The notes: a model not told the origin generated them from the sequence alone. Counted from the stretch's first letter, positions 55,843-63,864 are shown. The stretch: DNA of 64,000 bases from Paenibacillaceae bacterium (GCA_015057705.1 SVDU01000017.1:56513-120512), one strand, 5' to 3'. Program-made: numbers and translations.

Positions 55843-55968
55843 TTTATTATCTCCTTCTCCAATACAGAACTGGTGTTCTTTTTTATTTTATCACGCTTAC
55901 AATCAATATTCAATTAGCAAAGAACTATATTACTTAAAATCTCAGTCTATCTGTTCTATTGCAATAAA

Positions 55969-56003
55969 AAAATACCAGTTATTTATCGCTGGTAGTTTTT
56001 TAA
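55969..56003. terminator. Hairpin terminator near 56.0 kb
   Basis: TACCAG paired with CTGGTA across a 10-base loop, with runs of A and T on both sides, so it may work in either direction. It separates the ridA remnant from the lipoprotein gene. Confidence 0.65.
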
Positions 56004-56023
56004 TTAATGCTTAATTGTTTTTA

Positions 56024-56092
56024 TCAAATAACCCCCACAAGGCAATCAGTAAGCCCAAAAAACATCATCGAACCCAATACTACTTTTTTCAT
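56024..56092 (-). CDS. Possible 22-aa hydrophobic peptide
   Basis: Minus-strand MKKVVLGSMMFFGLTDCLVGVI with AAAGGA about 8 nt before the ATG. It may be a leader or a truncated membrane protein remnant; the rest of the 55843-56161 gap shows only the hairpin above and AT-rich sequence. Low certainty. Confidence 0.3.
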   Translation of the reverse strand: MKKVVLGSMMFFGLTDCLVGVI

Positions 56093-56161
56093 TATATTTT
56101 TCCTTTCCTATTACTTTCTACTAAATTTAAGTATATGTCAGCTTCTTTCAACTATCAACAT

Positions 56162-56788
56162 TCAGTTTGATTTAATTTGTTTTTGTTTGATTGCTCGCCA
56201 GACTTCTTCATCCAGATCTCTTAAATTTTTTACACCTGAGTCTGAAAACCCATCATAAATAAATTGCAAAGCCCTATAATCTTCACCTTGAAGGATTAAA
56301 AATCCTACATTATAATTAGATTTTGAAAAATCGTATTTATAATCGTGTGAAGAAAGTAACCACTGTGAGAATACATAATATCGATATCCATCATTATCAA
56401 CCTCACATATTTTTGACAATTCCTTATTGCCTAATTCGTTTTTTTCATTATTTATATTCCCATAGACATATAAATCTTTATTATACAACTGTAATGTTTC
56501 TTCATCAATTCCTTCAATTTTAACTTTTGCAATTACGTAGGGTATATATGAATTACCATCATCAGATTTTTCCTGATACAGTTCACATGATGAAAACTGA
56601 ATAATATATTCATTGTATTCCATATCATAAGGCAAAGTTCTCAAATTAAATATTACTCTCTTATCACCTTCATAAATGCTTACACCTTTATCAGCCTCAA
56701 AATTTTGCATTATCTGGATATCTTTTGAACAGCCCGCCAATAAAATAATTACAAAAGCCAAAAATATTGTTAAGTGATACCTTTTCAT
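56162..56788 (-). CDS. Hypothetical lipoprotein
   Basis: 208 aa. Signal peptide with lipobox LLAGC (Cys20), then a mature acidic, tyrosine-rich domain (DMEYNEYIIQFSSCELYQEK, YNVGFLILQGEDYRALQFIYDG). Not recognised. Base composition is more AT-rich than nearby genes. Single gene. Confidence 0.75.
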   Translation of the reverse strand: MKRYHLTIFLAFVIILLAGCSKDIQIMQNFEADKGVSIYEGDKRVIFNLRTLPYDMEYNEYIIQFSSCELYQEKSDDGNSYIPYVIAKVKIEGIDEETLQLYNKDLYVYGNINNEKNELGNKELSKICEVDNDGYRYYVFSQWLLSSHDYKYDFSKSNYNVGFLILQGEDYRALQFIYDGFSDSGVKNLRDLDEEVWRAIKQKQIKSN

Positions 56789-56874
56789 AGTACAACCCCC
56801 TATTACTCATATTTATATTCCATTATATCATAATATTATTTTTACCTTACTAAATTCTTCAGATAGTACACCCA

Positions 56875-56913
56875 CAAAAAATGCGCCCAGCCGTTTAATA
56901 CACGGCAGAGCGC
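56875..56913 (-). terminator. Terminator after CgeB-like gene
   Basis: Minus-strand hairpin: GCGC, 3 bases, GCCGT, loop GTATTAA, ACGGC, 3 bases, GCGC, then ATTTTTT. It lies in the 3' region of the glycosyltransferase gene. A 60-aa frame crosses it (56828-57010) and is judged not to be a gene. Confidence 0.72.
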
Positions 56914-57010
56914 TTGCGAGGTCCGTAATTTTGTTTGGCGCAACTGAAAAAATTAATGTCGAGACTGCCAGATCAGCCCGGTTTTCGTGGGGATTTTCGA
57001 TTTGTTTCAT

Positions 57011-57991
57011 CTATTTCGCTGTTATAAATATCTTATTGATTATTTCTTCAGCTCTTTCTTTATAAGTGTGATTTTGTACGCTTATAACAGCATTTTTACG
57101 AACCTTTATATATTCATCTATGTTTCTTCTATAATATTCCAATAACTCAAGAGTCTCATCAGAAGTATTAGCAATAGCTAGTGCACCGCTATTTCCAAAC
57201 ATATTTTTTATAGCAGTATTATAACAAGAAAGCCCGAAACCTCCGGAGCCTAAAATTTCAAAGGTACGTCTTGTTATAGTTTGATCATGATTTTGTGTGA
57301 TTAAATTTATAAAGGAATTATTATATATATCGCAGGTCTTTTCATAGGGAATAGTGCCTTTGAACCATTCAATTGGTACATCTAGATTTAGAAAATTTTT
57401 TATAACCTGCTTATATTCTGTAGTACCGTAAAAATCTATTTTATAATTATTTTTAATTAAAGGTTTTAATATAGTAGGAATTGCTTTACTATAGCGATAA
57501 TGCTCAGGATAATGATTTGAATACCATAACCATGCATTTCCAACTAAGCTAATCGTTTTATTTTCATTTACAGATGTTGATTTTGGATAATGAATGGTGG
57601 GATTATAAGCAAAATCAAGTCTCTCACAGGGAATACTTTTACTTTTAAGCTTTTCAAGCATTTCAGGACAAATCGAAAATATCATATCGGGCTTTGATAA
57701 TTCAAATCCTGTCATCTGTAAATCGAATTGGCCAACTCCTTCGGTATCCCAGCAAACACACTTATAATTTGGTTTATTTCTGGAACCGATATGATTAAGC
57801 ATAGAATGTTGAAAATAACCCATATAGGAGGAAAGAATTAATAAATCAGGATTTATTAATTCCATTAATTTATCAAAATTTTCTATAGAAACCGGTGTTA
57901 TTATTTGCGCTTCATGACCTGCTGCAGTAAATCCCCATAAAATATCGCCTGCATAAAGCTTGTCACAATAAATTGCTACCTTATATTTCAT
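57011..57991 (-). CDS. CgeB-like glycosyltransferase
   Basis: 326 aa. Rossmann-like halves with ILWGFTAAGHEAQIITPV at the start, PDLLILSSYMGYF, and a C-terminal EILGSGGFGLSCYNT and EYYRRNIDEYIKVRKNA block, matching the CgeB/Glyco_trans_1_2 group. B. subtilis CgeB acts in glycosylation of the outer spore layer; this homologue probably modifies spore or cell-surface proteins or polymers. The start at MKYKVAIYC has AGAGGA upstream. Confidence 0.78.
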   Translation of the reverse strand: MKYKVAIYCDKLYAGDILWGFTAAGHEAQIITPVSIENFDKLMELINPDLLILSSYMGYFQHSMLNHIGSRNKPNYKCVCWDTEGVGQFDLQMTGFELSKPDMIFSICPEMLEKLKSKSIPCERLDFAYNPTIHYPKSTSVNENKTISLVGNAWLWYSNHYPEHYRYSKAIPTILKPLIKNNYKIDFYGTTEYKQVIKNFLNLDVPIEWFKGTIPYEKTCDIYNNSFINLITQNHDQTITRRTFEILGSGGFGLSCYNTAIKNMFGNSGALAIANTSDETLELLEYYRRNIDEYIKVRKNAVISVQNHTYKERAEEIINKIFITAK

Positions 57992-58457
57992 ATTTAATAG
58001 TCCTCTTTGCCCTCTGGCGCACGGAATTTTAACAGTAACTACTAAAATTATATGAAATAAAAAAATCAATTGCTACTTCATTAATATTTATTCATCTATA
58101 AACACCTAATATACATATATCAACGATAATCGCTTATAAATCACCACCATTATTCATTCACACATTTTTCACAAGACGTACAAAAATTATTTACATCTTC
58201 TACAAACTTACTTCACATCTCTCCTATATACTAAGTTATAGAAACAAGAACTACTCCAAACTTGTTTTATAAAACTTTTTTTCATAACTCGCCGGTGAAA
58301 CCCACATTTCACCGGCTCCTCCCTTTTTATCCTCTTTTTTCTATTTCCATTCCTTTCCAATTCCCTTATATCCTTTAAATTGGGTTGCAAAGATGTAGTT
58401 TCTATTATAGAATAGGAAACGTGCACCTGGCATATGCAGATTTGGAGGAAATTATAC
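57992..58457. other. 466-bp AT-rich intergenic region with a perfect hairpin
   Basis: Between the CgeB-like gene (minus) and the phosphofructokinase gene (plus). It holds a perfect 10-bp stem GCCGGTGAAA/TTTCACCGGC at 58291-58316, followed 8 bp later by TTTTT on the plus strand. That looks like a terminator or leader structure with no evident gene upstream. Otherwise AT-rich with no coding signal. Confidence 0.5.
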
Positions 58458-59675
58458 ATGAAGAAAAATGTAATCGTAGGACAATCTGGCGGACCAACCG
58501 CTGTGATTAATGCAAGCCTTTACGGCGTTATAATAGAAGGAATGGCTCACGAAGAGATCGGCCGGGTTTACGGCATGATTAATGGCATAGAAGGCTTCAT
58601 GTCCGGGAATTATATGGATCTGACCAATGATTTAACACAGGATGAACTGGAGTTGCTGAAACTGACACCAGCAGCATACCTTGGCTCCTGCCGTTATAAA
58701 CTGCCCGATGATTTGTCATCACCATTCTACCCTGCACTGTTTGAAAAATTCCGTGCAATGGAGATTGGTTATTTCTTTTATATTGGCGGTAATGATTCCA
58801 TGGATACTGTAAGCAAGCTTTCCCGTTACGCTGCTCATCACAAAAGCAGCATCAAATTTATCGGTATCCCTAAGACCATTGATAATGATCTGATTCATAC
58901 CGATCACACTCCCGGATTTGGAAGTGCTGCAAAATATGTGGCTGACACGGTACGGGAAATTGTTTTGGATTCCTGTGTTTATCAGCAAAAGTCCGTGACA
59001 ATCGTAGAACTCATGGGCCGTCATGCAGGCTGGCTCACCGCTGCCAGTTCACTTGCAAGAAAATTTGAAGGAGATAATCCTGTCCTGATTTATCTTCCAG
59101 AAGCTGCCTTTGAATTTGAACAATTTGCAGACGATGTTGAAAAGGCTTTGTCTAAAAAAAGTTCCGTTATTGTCTGCATCTCTGAAGGTATTTCTGATGC
59201 AAATGGAAAATTTATTTGTGAGTACGCAGACGAAGTCCGTACCGATACATTTGGCCACAAGATGCTGACCGGAAGCGGTAAAATGTTAGAGAATTTTGTT
59301 CGCAATCGCTTTGGTGTAAAGGTTCGCTCCATTGAGCTTAACGTAAATCAGCGCTGCAGCGGCATGCTTGCATCGGCAACTGATATCGAAGAGGCGGTTA
59401 CAGCCGGCAGAGAAGGAATCAAAGCTTCCTTAAACGGAGCCACAGGTATTATGATCGCCTTCAAGCGTATTTCTGATTCCCCTTATCAGATCCAATGCGT
59501 TACGGTTGATGTAAATGAAGTATGCAACAAAGAAAAGCTATTCCCATCCCATTGGATCTGTGATCATGGTACCAATGTTACAGAAGATTTTCTTACCTAT
59601 GCCCTGCCTTTAATTCAGGGTGAGCCAGACAGGATTATAAAGGATGGCAGACCCCTCTACCTGTACCGGTCTTAA
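58458..59675 (+). CDS. Phosphofructokinase, PPi-type (diphosphate-fructose-6-phosphate phosphotransferase-like)
   Basis: 405 aa. Glycine-rich start VGQSGGPTAVINAS, IGGNDSMDTV (PPi-type loop, Asp rather than the Gly of ATP-type GGDGS), catalytic PKTIDNDL, then VELMGRHAGWLTAAS. It phosphorylates fructose-6-phosphate at C1 in glycolysis; PPi use is inferred from these loops. The ATG at 58458 has TTGGAGGAA upstream. A strong terminator follows. Confidence 0.9.
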   Translation: MKKNVIVGQSGGPTAVINASLYGVIIEGMAHEEIGRVYGMINGIEGFMSGNYMDLTNDLTQDELELLKLTPAAYLGSCRYKLPDDLSSPFYPALFEKFRAMEIGYFFYIGGNDSMDTVSKLSRYAAHHKSSIKFIGIPKTIDNDLIHTDHTPGFGSAAKYVADTVREIVLDSCVYQQKSVTIVELMGRHAGWLTAASSLARKFEGDNPVLIYLPEAAFEFEQFADDVEKALSKKSSVIVCISEGISDANGKFICEYADEVRTDTFGHKMLTGSGKMLENFVRNRFGVKVRSIELNVNQRCSGMLASATDIEEAVTAGREGIKASLNGATGIMIAFKRISDSPYQIQCVTVDVNEVCNKEKLFPSHWICDHGTNVTEDFLTYALPLIQGEPDRIIKDGRPLYLYRS

Positions 59676-59695
59676 TATCGGGGAATTGCAGGAAA

Positions 59696-59746
59696 AAAGG
59701 CTGTTTTAAGCTGACAACACAGAGTCGGCTTGAAACAGCCTTTTTC
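59696..59746 (+). terminator. Terminator after phosphofructokinase gene
   Basis: AAGGCTGTTTtAAGC...GCTTgAAACAGCCTT stem with 5' A-run and a 3' T5 tail. Confidence 0.9.
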
Positions 59747-59935
59747 TGTTCATGATATACTTTCTCAACTACTCTTTTTTCTGTTAAAACCTTATCCTTT
59801 TTCCCTATACGAATTACATGTTTTGTATTTATTTTATTATTTTTGTTAAATAAGTAATTTTTTATATGCTTGCCTCATATGCTTATAATAATAGATATTT
59901 CTATTTTCTAACGCACTTATGGGAGAAAGTGAACA

Positions 59936-61582
59936 ATGGACGGAGATGTTTTTTTAGACCGCATACCATGCGGCATACTAAAACTTAAGGCAGAAGAAAA
60001 CTTTCCAGTTTCTTATTCAAATGAAATGATTAAGAACTGGTTTCAGTCACCTTCCTGCCTTGAGGATATGATCTGTGATTCTGAGTTCAGTGAAATGGAA
60101 GAAAGAATTCACAGTCATATGGAAATGGAATCCAGTACGTTCAGGCTGGAATTCAGATCCAAAGCAATGGATAACCACTGCTGGTACTCCATGGATTTTA
60201 ATTTTATACGAGAAGAAGAGTTATTATATTGTTCTGTATCGGATATCACCTGCATGAAGAGGAGTATGGAAAGCCTGAGAGCTCAGGAGGAGCAATACCG
60301 CCTTGCAAGCCGTCATTCCGGCTGTATTGTATGTATCTACGATATACCAAACAGAATCCTTTCTCCTTCCTCAGAATTTACCAGATGTTTTCCGGCCCCA
60401 TTTAACACGCCCCTTTCCCCGGAATATTTAATCGAAAATGGCGTTGTACATAAGGAGAGCATTAAAGATTTTCTGGACTTTTATGAAGAAATGGAGCGGG
60501 GTACTCCGGAAGGCGAATGCGCGGTCAGGCTAAAAACCGGATCCGGGGAATATCACTGGTTTTCCAAGCATTTTTCGCTGGTATATACGGAAGAAAAAAA
60601 GCCACTGCGTGGAATTATTTCCTATCAGGATATTACAGATCAATACGAAAAAGAACTGGCATATCAACGTTGGGCTGAGTATATGCGGGAGCAGAAAAAA
60701 GACTGTATTGGGTATTACGAGTACAATACCAAATCAGATCTGTTTGAAGAGATAATCGGAGAAATGACCAGCAATGTTCCGGATGAAGCAAAAAATTCTT
60801 TTGCTGATATCATGAATTATATTGCAGACCATGAGATTTTTGAAGAAGATAAAGAGCTTTATTTAAGCTTCTTTAATAAGGAGCACCTGCTTTTCCAGTA
60901 TTATCAGGGAAACCGCTCTCTCCGGCTGGAACATCGCCGTTTAAGGGCTGATGGCAGCGTCTGCTGGACTCTTGGTATGGTACAGATTGTTACTGACCCT
61001 TATACGGACACCATCAAGGCTTTTATTCTAATTAAAGATATTGATGCCTCAAAGCGGGAAGCTCTGACTTTACATGAGCTGTCCCAACAGGACTGTCTGA
61101 CGGGACTGCTAAACAGATCCGCTGCAATCCGGGCAATCCGCCATATCTTAAACAGTGGGAAAGGACATCATATCCTGATCATGCTGGATATTGATCAGTT
61201 TAAACAGTTAAACGACAATTATGGTCACCAGTTTGGAGATAAGGCGCTTCATCGGGCTGCATCAAGGCTAAAATCTGCACTTCGGAGAGATGACGTCTTT
61301 GGCCGTTTAGGCGGCGATGAATTTATCATTCTTTTGAAAGATGTTTCTTACAGCATGGATCTATATTCCCGACTGGAAAACCTGTGCAGTTTAATCGGAA
61401 GCGCTCTGGAACCGGAAGTACATATATCAGGAAGCTTAGGAACTGCCGCCTACCCGGAGGACGGAGTCACGTTCGAAGAATTATATAAGAAAGCTGATAT
61501 CGCACTGTATCAGGCGAAAAAGCATGGCAGAAATCAGTATACAGTTTATGAACCTGGAATGTCCATGGCCAATAGTGAGTAA
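59936..61582 (+). CDS. PAS-GGDEF diguanylate cyclase
   Basis: 548 aa. About 1-110 and 110-390 hold two or three PAS-like modules (SDITCMKRSME, YQDITDQYEKE, IKDIDASKREA linkers). C-terminal GGDEF domain about 395-540 with active-site RLGGDEFIIL and an RxxD inhibitory site (RRDD) five residues upstream. It makes cyclic di-GMP; the I-site predicts product inhibition. No EAL domain. GGGAGAAAG lies before the ATG. Confidence 0.93.
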   Translation: MDGDVFLDRIPCGILKLKAEENFPVSYSNEMIKNWFQSPSCLEDMICDSEFSEMEERIHSHMEMESSTFRLEFRSKAMDNHCWYSMDFNFIREEELLYCSVSDITCMKRSMESLRAQEEQYRLASRHSGCIVCIYDIPNRILSPSSEFTRCFPAPFNTPLSPEYLIENGVVHKESIKDFLDFYEEMERGTPEGECAVRLKTGSGEYHWFSKHFSLVYTEEKKPLRGIISYQDITDQYEKELAYQRWAEYMREQKKDCIGYYEYNTKSDLFEEIIGEMTSNVPDEAKNSFADIMNYIADHEIFEEDKELYLSFFNKEHLLFQYYQGNRSLRLEHRRLRADGSVCWTLGMVQIVTDPYTDTIKAFILIKDIDASKREALTLHELSQQDCLTGLLNRSAAIRAIRHILNSGKGHHILIMLDIDQFKQLNDNYGHQFGDKALHRAASRLKSALRRDDVFGRLGGDEFIILLKDVSYSMDLYSRLENLCSLIGSALEPEVHISGSLGTAAYPEDGVTFEELYKKADIALYQAKKHGRNQYTVYEPGMSMANSE

Positions 61583-61585
61583 ATT

Positions 61586-61613
61586 AAAAAAGAGAGGTGC
61601 ACCTCTCTTTTTT
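61586..61613. terminator. Bidirectional terminator after the diguanylate cyclase
   Basis: Perfect hairpin AAAAAAGAGAGGTGCACCTC and continuation, T6 on the plus strand and A/T on the other. It serves the cyclase and the 35-aa gene on the opposite strand. Confidence 0.85.
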
Positions 61614-61617
61614 ATTG

Positions 61618-61725
61618 CTAATATTGAAAGCTATCTTTTATTTCATCTTCCGGATCCCACTTTGACCAGGCTGCTTCCAATAAGTTTCCATGATCATCTT
61701 TAAAATAAAAATATGTTTTACTCAT
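61618..61725 (-). CDS. 35-aa small acidic protein
   Basis: MSKTYFYFKDDHGNLLEAA and WSKWDPEDEIKDSFQY, translated on the minus strand. GGAGG lies 6 nt upstream of the ATG, and a bidirectional terminator is at its 3' end. Aromatic and acidic; function unknown. Confidence 0.6.
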   Translation of the reverse strand: MSKTYFYFKDDHGNLLEAAWSKWDPEDEIKDSFQY

Positions 61726-61774
61726 TATAATCCTCCTGTTAAAAGTACATGACCTCAGTTATAATTAATGAAAT

Positions 61775-61806
61775 AAAAAATGCCCCGCAGTTTTCATGCA
61801 GGACAT
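61775..61806 (-). terminator. Terminator of the leftmost tRNA-Leu
   Basis: Stem AATGTCCTGCA with TGCGGGGCATT (two G-U pairs), loop TGAAAAC, T6 on the minus strand, just past the tRNA 3' end. Confidence 0.85.
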
Positions 61807-61814
61807 TTTCATTA

Positions 61815-61898
61815 TGCAGAAGAAGGGACTTGAACCCTCAAGGTATTGCTACCACACGGACCTGAACCGTGCGCGTCTGCCAATTCCGCCACTTCTGC
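61815..61898 (-). tRNA. tRNA-Leu (anticodon CAG), copy 1
   Basis: 84-nt class II tRNA with a long variable arm, acceptor GCAGAAG, anticodon loop TTCAGGT, T-arm GGGTTCAAGTCCC. CCA is not encoded. Identical to the copy at 62206-62289. Confidence 0.97.
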
Positions 61899-62034
61899 TT
61901 TCGCAATTGCACAAATTGATGAATCAATTCGTACAATTATAATACTATACTTTTCCAAAATAAGCAAGTACTTTTTTATTTTTTTATTCGCTCCCCTGGA
62001 ACAATATCATTTTATTACAATGATAAATTGTAAT

Positions 62035-62070
62035 AAAAAAGCAGTTCTTCATCAGTGAAAAACTGCTCTT
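62035..62070 (-). terminator. Terminator after tRNA-Leu (AAG)
   Basis: AGCAGTT paired with AACTGCT around an A-rich loop, then T6 on the minus strand, right after the tRNA-Leu(AAG) 3' end. Confidence 0.8.
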
Positions 62071-62073
62071 CAA

Positions 62074-62157
62074 TGCGGGAGATGGGACTTGAACCCACAC
62101 GATCATACAACCACAAGATCCTTAGTCTTGCCTGTCTGCCAATTCCAGCACTCCCGC
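62074..62157 (-). tRNA. tRNA-Leu (anticodon AAG), minus-strand copy
   Basis: 84-nt class II tRNA, acceptor GCGGGAG, anticodon loop CTAAGGA (anticodon AAG, positions after CT), T-arm GGGTTCAAGTCCC. CCA not encoded. Identical to the plus-strand copy at 62448-62531. Confidence 0.97.
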
Positions 62158-62205
62158 ATGTCATATTATATAAAACCTTATAGCCATGACACTCTATAAG
62201 ATTCG

Positions 62206-62289
62206 TGCAGAAGAAGGGACTTGAACCCTCAAGGTATTGCTACCACACGGACCTGAACCGTGCGCGTCTGCCAATTCCGCCACTTCTGC
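62206..62289 (-). tRNA. tRNA-Leu (anticodon CAG), copy 2
   Basis: Same 84-nt sequence as copy 1 at 61815-61898. First of the minus-strand tRNA transcript; the sigma-A promoter at 62323-62351 lies just upstream. Confidence 0.97.
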
Positions 62290-62322
62290 AATTCGTCGTT
62301 ATCTCTTTCAGCGACAATAGCT

Positions 62323-62351
62323 ATTATAGTATACAAGCCTGGTTCTGTCAA
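62323..62351 (-). promoter_or_regulatory. Sigma-A promoter of the minus-strand tRNA-Leu cluster
   Basis: Minus-strand TTGACA (62351-62346), 17-bp spacer, TATAAT (62328-62323). Perfect consensus. Confidence 0.92.
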
Positions 62352-62406
62352 CACGAATTTCAATTATTTTTAAAATAATTTTTTTGTATATATTTTTTAA
62401 ATAATA

Positions 62407-62435
62407 TTGACAATTCTTCATAAAGATGGTAAAAT
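62407..62435 (+). promoter_or_regulatory. Sigma-A promoter of plus-strand tRNA-Leu (AAG)
   Basis: TTGACA (62407-62412), 17-bp spacer, TAAAAT (62430-62435), 12 bp before the tRNA. Confidence 0.88.
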
Positions 62436-62447
62436 TACTTTCGTTGT

Positions 62448-62531
62448 GCGGGAGTGCTGGAATTGGCAGACAGGCAAGACTAAGGATCTTGTGGTTGTAT
62501 GATCGTGTGGGTTCAAGTCCCATCTCCCGCA
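62448..62531 (+). tRNA. tRNA-Leu (anticodon AAG), plus-strand copy
   Basis: 84-nt class II tRNA, identical to the minus-strand copy at 62074-62157, so the two form an inverted repeat. Anticodon loop CTAAGGA. Confidence 0.97.
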
Positions 62532-62558
62532 TTTTCAATGATAAAAGAGAGTTTTCTC

Positions 62559-62586
62559 TTGACATATTTTACTTTCAGAGTATAAT
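62559..62586 (+). promoter_or_regulatory. Sigma-A promoter of tRNA-Asn
   Basis: TTGACA (62559-62564), 16-bp spacer, TATAAT (62581-62586), 11 bp upstream of the tRNA. Confidence 0.9.
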
Positions 62587-62597
62587 AGATCGTATAT

Positions 62598-62670
62598 TCC
62601 TCGATAGCTCAGTTGGTAGAGCAAACGGCTGTTAACCGTTGGGTCGTAGGTTCAAGTCCTACTCGGGGAG
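62598..62670 (+). tRNA. tRNA-Asn (anticodon GTT)
   Basis: 73-nt class I tRNA: acceptor TCCTCGA with TCGGGGA, D-arm AGCTCAGTTGGTAGAGC, anticodon loop CTGTTAA, T-arm AGGTTCAAGTCCT. CCA not encoded. Confidence 0.97.
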
Positions 62671-62675
62671 TTTTC

Positions 62676-62701
62676 AATCACACTTTATGTGTGATTTTTT
62701 T
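62676..62701 (+). terminator. Terminator after tRNA-Asn
   Basis: AATCACAC paired with GTGTGATT, loop of 5, then T6-7. Confidence 0.85.
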
Positions 62702-62759
62702 ATTGTCTTTTTCAGAAAACATATTTTTTCATATCCAATCATATATATTACTGTACATA

Positions 62760-62850
62760 CCTGTCAAGGTGGTACTTAGGTGCTTCTTTCTGCACCCGCA
62801 TTTCCGGGCGGAAGTCTCAATCTCCTGTAGACTTCCGCCCCTTTTTTCCC
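62760..62850 (+). ncRNA. Possible small RNA or leader ending in a strong terminator
   Basis: Structured segment between tRNA-Asn and the proline-rich gene: a GGTGC/GCACC hairpin (about 62778-62795), then GGGCGGAAGTCT paired with AGACTTCCGCCC (62805-62840) and a T6 tail. No gene lies between the previous terminator and this one, so it may be an independent transcript or a terminated leader. No promoter was confirmed. Confidence 0.4.
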
Positions 62851-62866
62851 TTTTCAGATTTTGTTA

Positions 62867-62893
62867 ACTGCAATCCATAAATCTCATATAATA
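62867..62893 (+). promoter_or_regulatory. Sigma-K-like promoter of the 62.9 kb gene pair
   Basis: AC at 62867-62868, a 16-bp gap, CATATAATA at 62885-62893, matching AC-N16/17-CATAnnnTA of mother-cell sigma-K. It lies 31 bp upstream of the proline-rich gene ATG. Confidence 0.55.
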
Positions 62894-62923
62894 ATAATAA
62901 CATAAAACGAAAGGGTGTAGAAT

Positions 62924-63235
62924 ATGCCCCCATTCCCACCTTACGGCAACCCTCCAGGCGGTCCAATGCCTATGGGTCCTCCACCATCATCCGCGCCGCC
63001 AAAGCCCGCACAAGCCCGTTCTGGTTCAGCTACCAAAATGGTCAGCCCAGGTTCCATGCAAAACTGTATCGGACGCTTTACCTATATATGGATGAGCAAC
63101 GGACAGGAGTTCTGGTTCTTTCCAATTCAGATCTGGCGTGACAGCGTCTCAGGCTTCCGCTGGGACAGAAGATTTGGTTGGTCATACACAGGAATATCGT
63201 TAAACCGGATTGATATGTTCACCTGCTCCTGGTAG
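62924..63235 (+). CDS. Proline-rich hypothetical protein, possible spore surface protein
   Basis: 103 aa. N-terminal Pro/Gly/Met-rich segment MPPFPPYGNPPGGPMPMGPP (about 1-30), then a compact tryptophan- and aromatic-rich domain from about 45 (CIGRFTYIWMSNGQEFWFFP, FRWDRRFGWSYTGISL) ending FTCSW. Similar small proteins occur in spore-forming clostridia. AAAGGGTG precedes the ATG. A sigma-K-like promoter lies upstream and the DUF6143-like gene follows after 59 bp. Confidence 0.72.
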   Translation: MPPFPPYGNPPGGPMPMGPPPSSAPPKPAQARSGSATKMVSPGSMQNCIGRFTYIWMSNGQEFWFFPIQIWRDSVSGFRWDRRFGWSYTGISLNRIDMFTCSW

Positions 63236-63294
63236 AGTAAGCAACCTAAGCCACACCGTTAAACGATAACATTTCAGAAAGGTGATGTGGTAAT

Positions 63295-63864
63295 ATGGAT
63301 CATTATTCATGCCGTTACGATACGTGCATATTACCCAAAAAAGCAGATGTACCAATAGAACTCTACAAATCGCTGCAAGGAAAATATTTTATCGGCTACG
63401 CAGATAACGTGTCTTTTGGCAATAATACCAGCGCCTGGGCCAGGTTATATAATCCCAGCCGCTCACAGGTAAACTTATATGTAAATGTATGGACTGTTAC
63501 AGATATTTCCGAAGCTCCTTACCGCGCTCAATTTTGGTTCAATGCAACTCCGCCTGGTACGCCCATGGATTCAGATTTGGTAACGCCTACCAATACCGCT
63601 ATTATTCCTTTGCCGGAACCAATAATAAAGTTACAATATGCTTCCAATGTAGAAGGTGACCCAACGGGAGGCGTAAAAGCATTTGTACGCAGAGCTCAAC
63701 CGGAAACAACTCTGGTAGAGAGTGAAAATGGCAAACTTATATTCCCGCCGGGAGGTTCGTTCTTAATATTCCTCTCTACGCCAGAATCTCCAACATCTTC
63801 TGCCTCTGGCAGAATAGCCTTTGGCTGGTGGGAAGAAAGCATTTATGATGCGTGTATTGTATGA
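63295..63864 (+). CDS. DUF6143-like protein, possible spore-associated protein
   Basis: 189 aa, soluble, beta-rich: YFIGYADNVSFGNNTSAWAR, LYNPSRSQVNLYVNVWTVTD, FPPGGSFLIFLSTPE, then GRIAFGWWEESIYDACIV. It fits the DUF6143 family as remembered; no function is known. AAAGGTGATG precedes the ATG. Second gene after the sigma-K-like promoter, closed by a terminator. Confidence 0.75.
   Translation: MDHYSCRYDTCILPKKADVPIELYKSLQGKYFIGYADNVSFGNNTSAWARLYNPSRSQVNLYVNVWTVTDISEAPYRAQFWFNATPPGTPMDSDLVTPTNTAIIPLPEPIIKLQYASNVEGDPTGGVKAFVRRAQPETTLVESENGKLIFPPGGSFLIFLSTPESPTSSASGRIAFGWWEESIYDACIV

Noticed and set aside
56828..57010. 60-aa minus-strand frame beginning right after the CgeB-like stop
   Set aside because: A rho-independent terminator hairpin with its T run lies inside it and no ribosome binding site is evident, so it is listed only as a finding.
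58208..58459. 83-aa minus-strand frame between the CgeB-like and phosphofructokinase genes
   Set aside because: Low-complexity, no ribosome binding site, crosses the perfect hairpin and the phosphofructokinase ribosome binding site.
61815..62531. tRNA block as an integration site of a mobile element
   Set aside because: No integrase or direct repeat of a tRNA 3' end flanking foreign DNA is present; repeats are whole tRNA genes.
62767..62781. T-box-like core GGTGGTACTT
   Set aside because: The ACCGCG part is missing, no aminoacyl-tRNA synthetase or amino acid gene follows, and no specifier stem was found.
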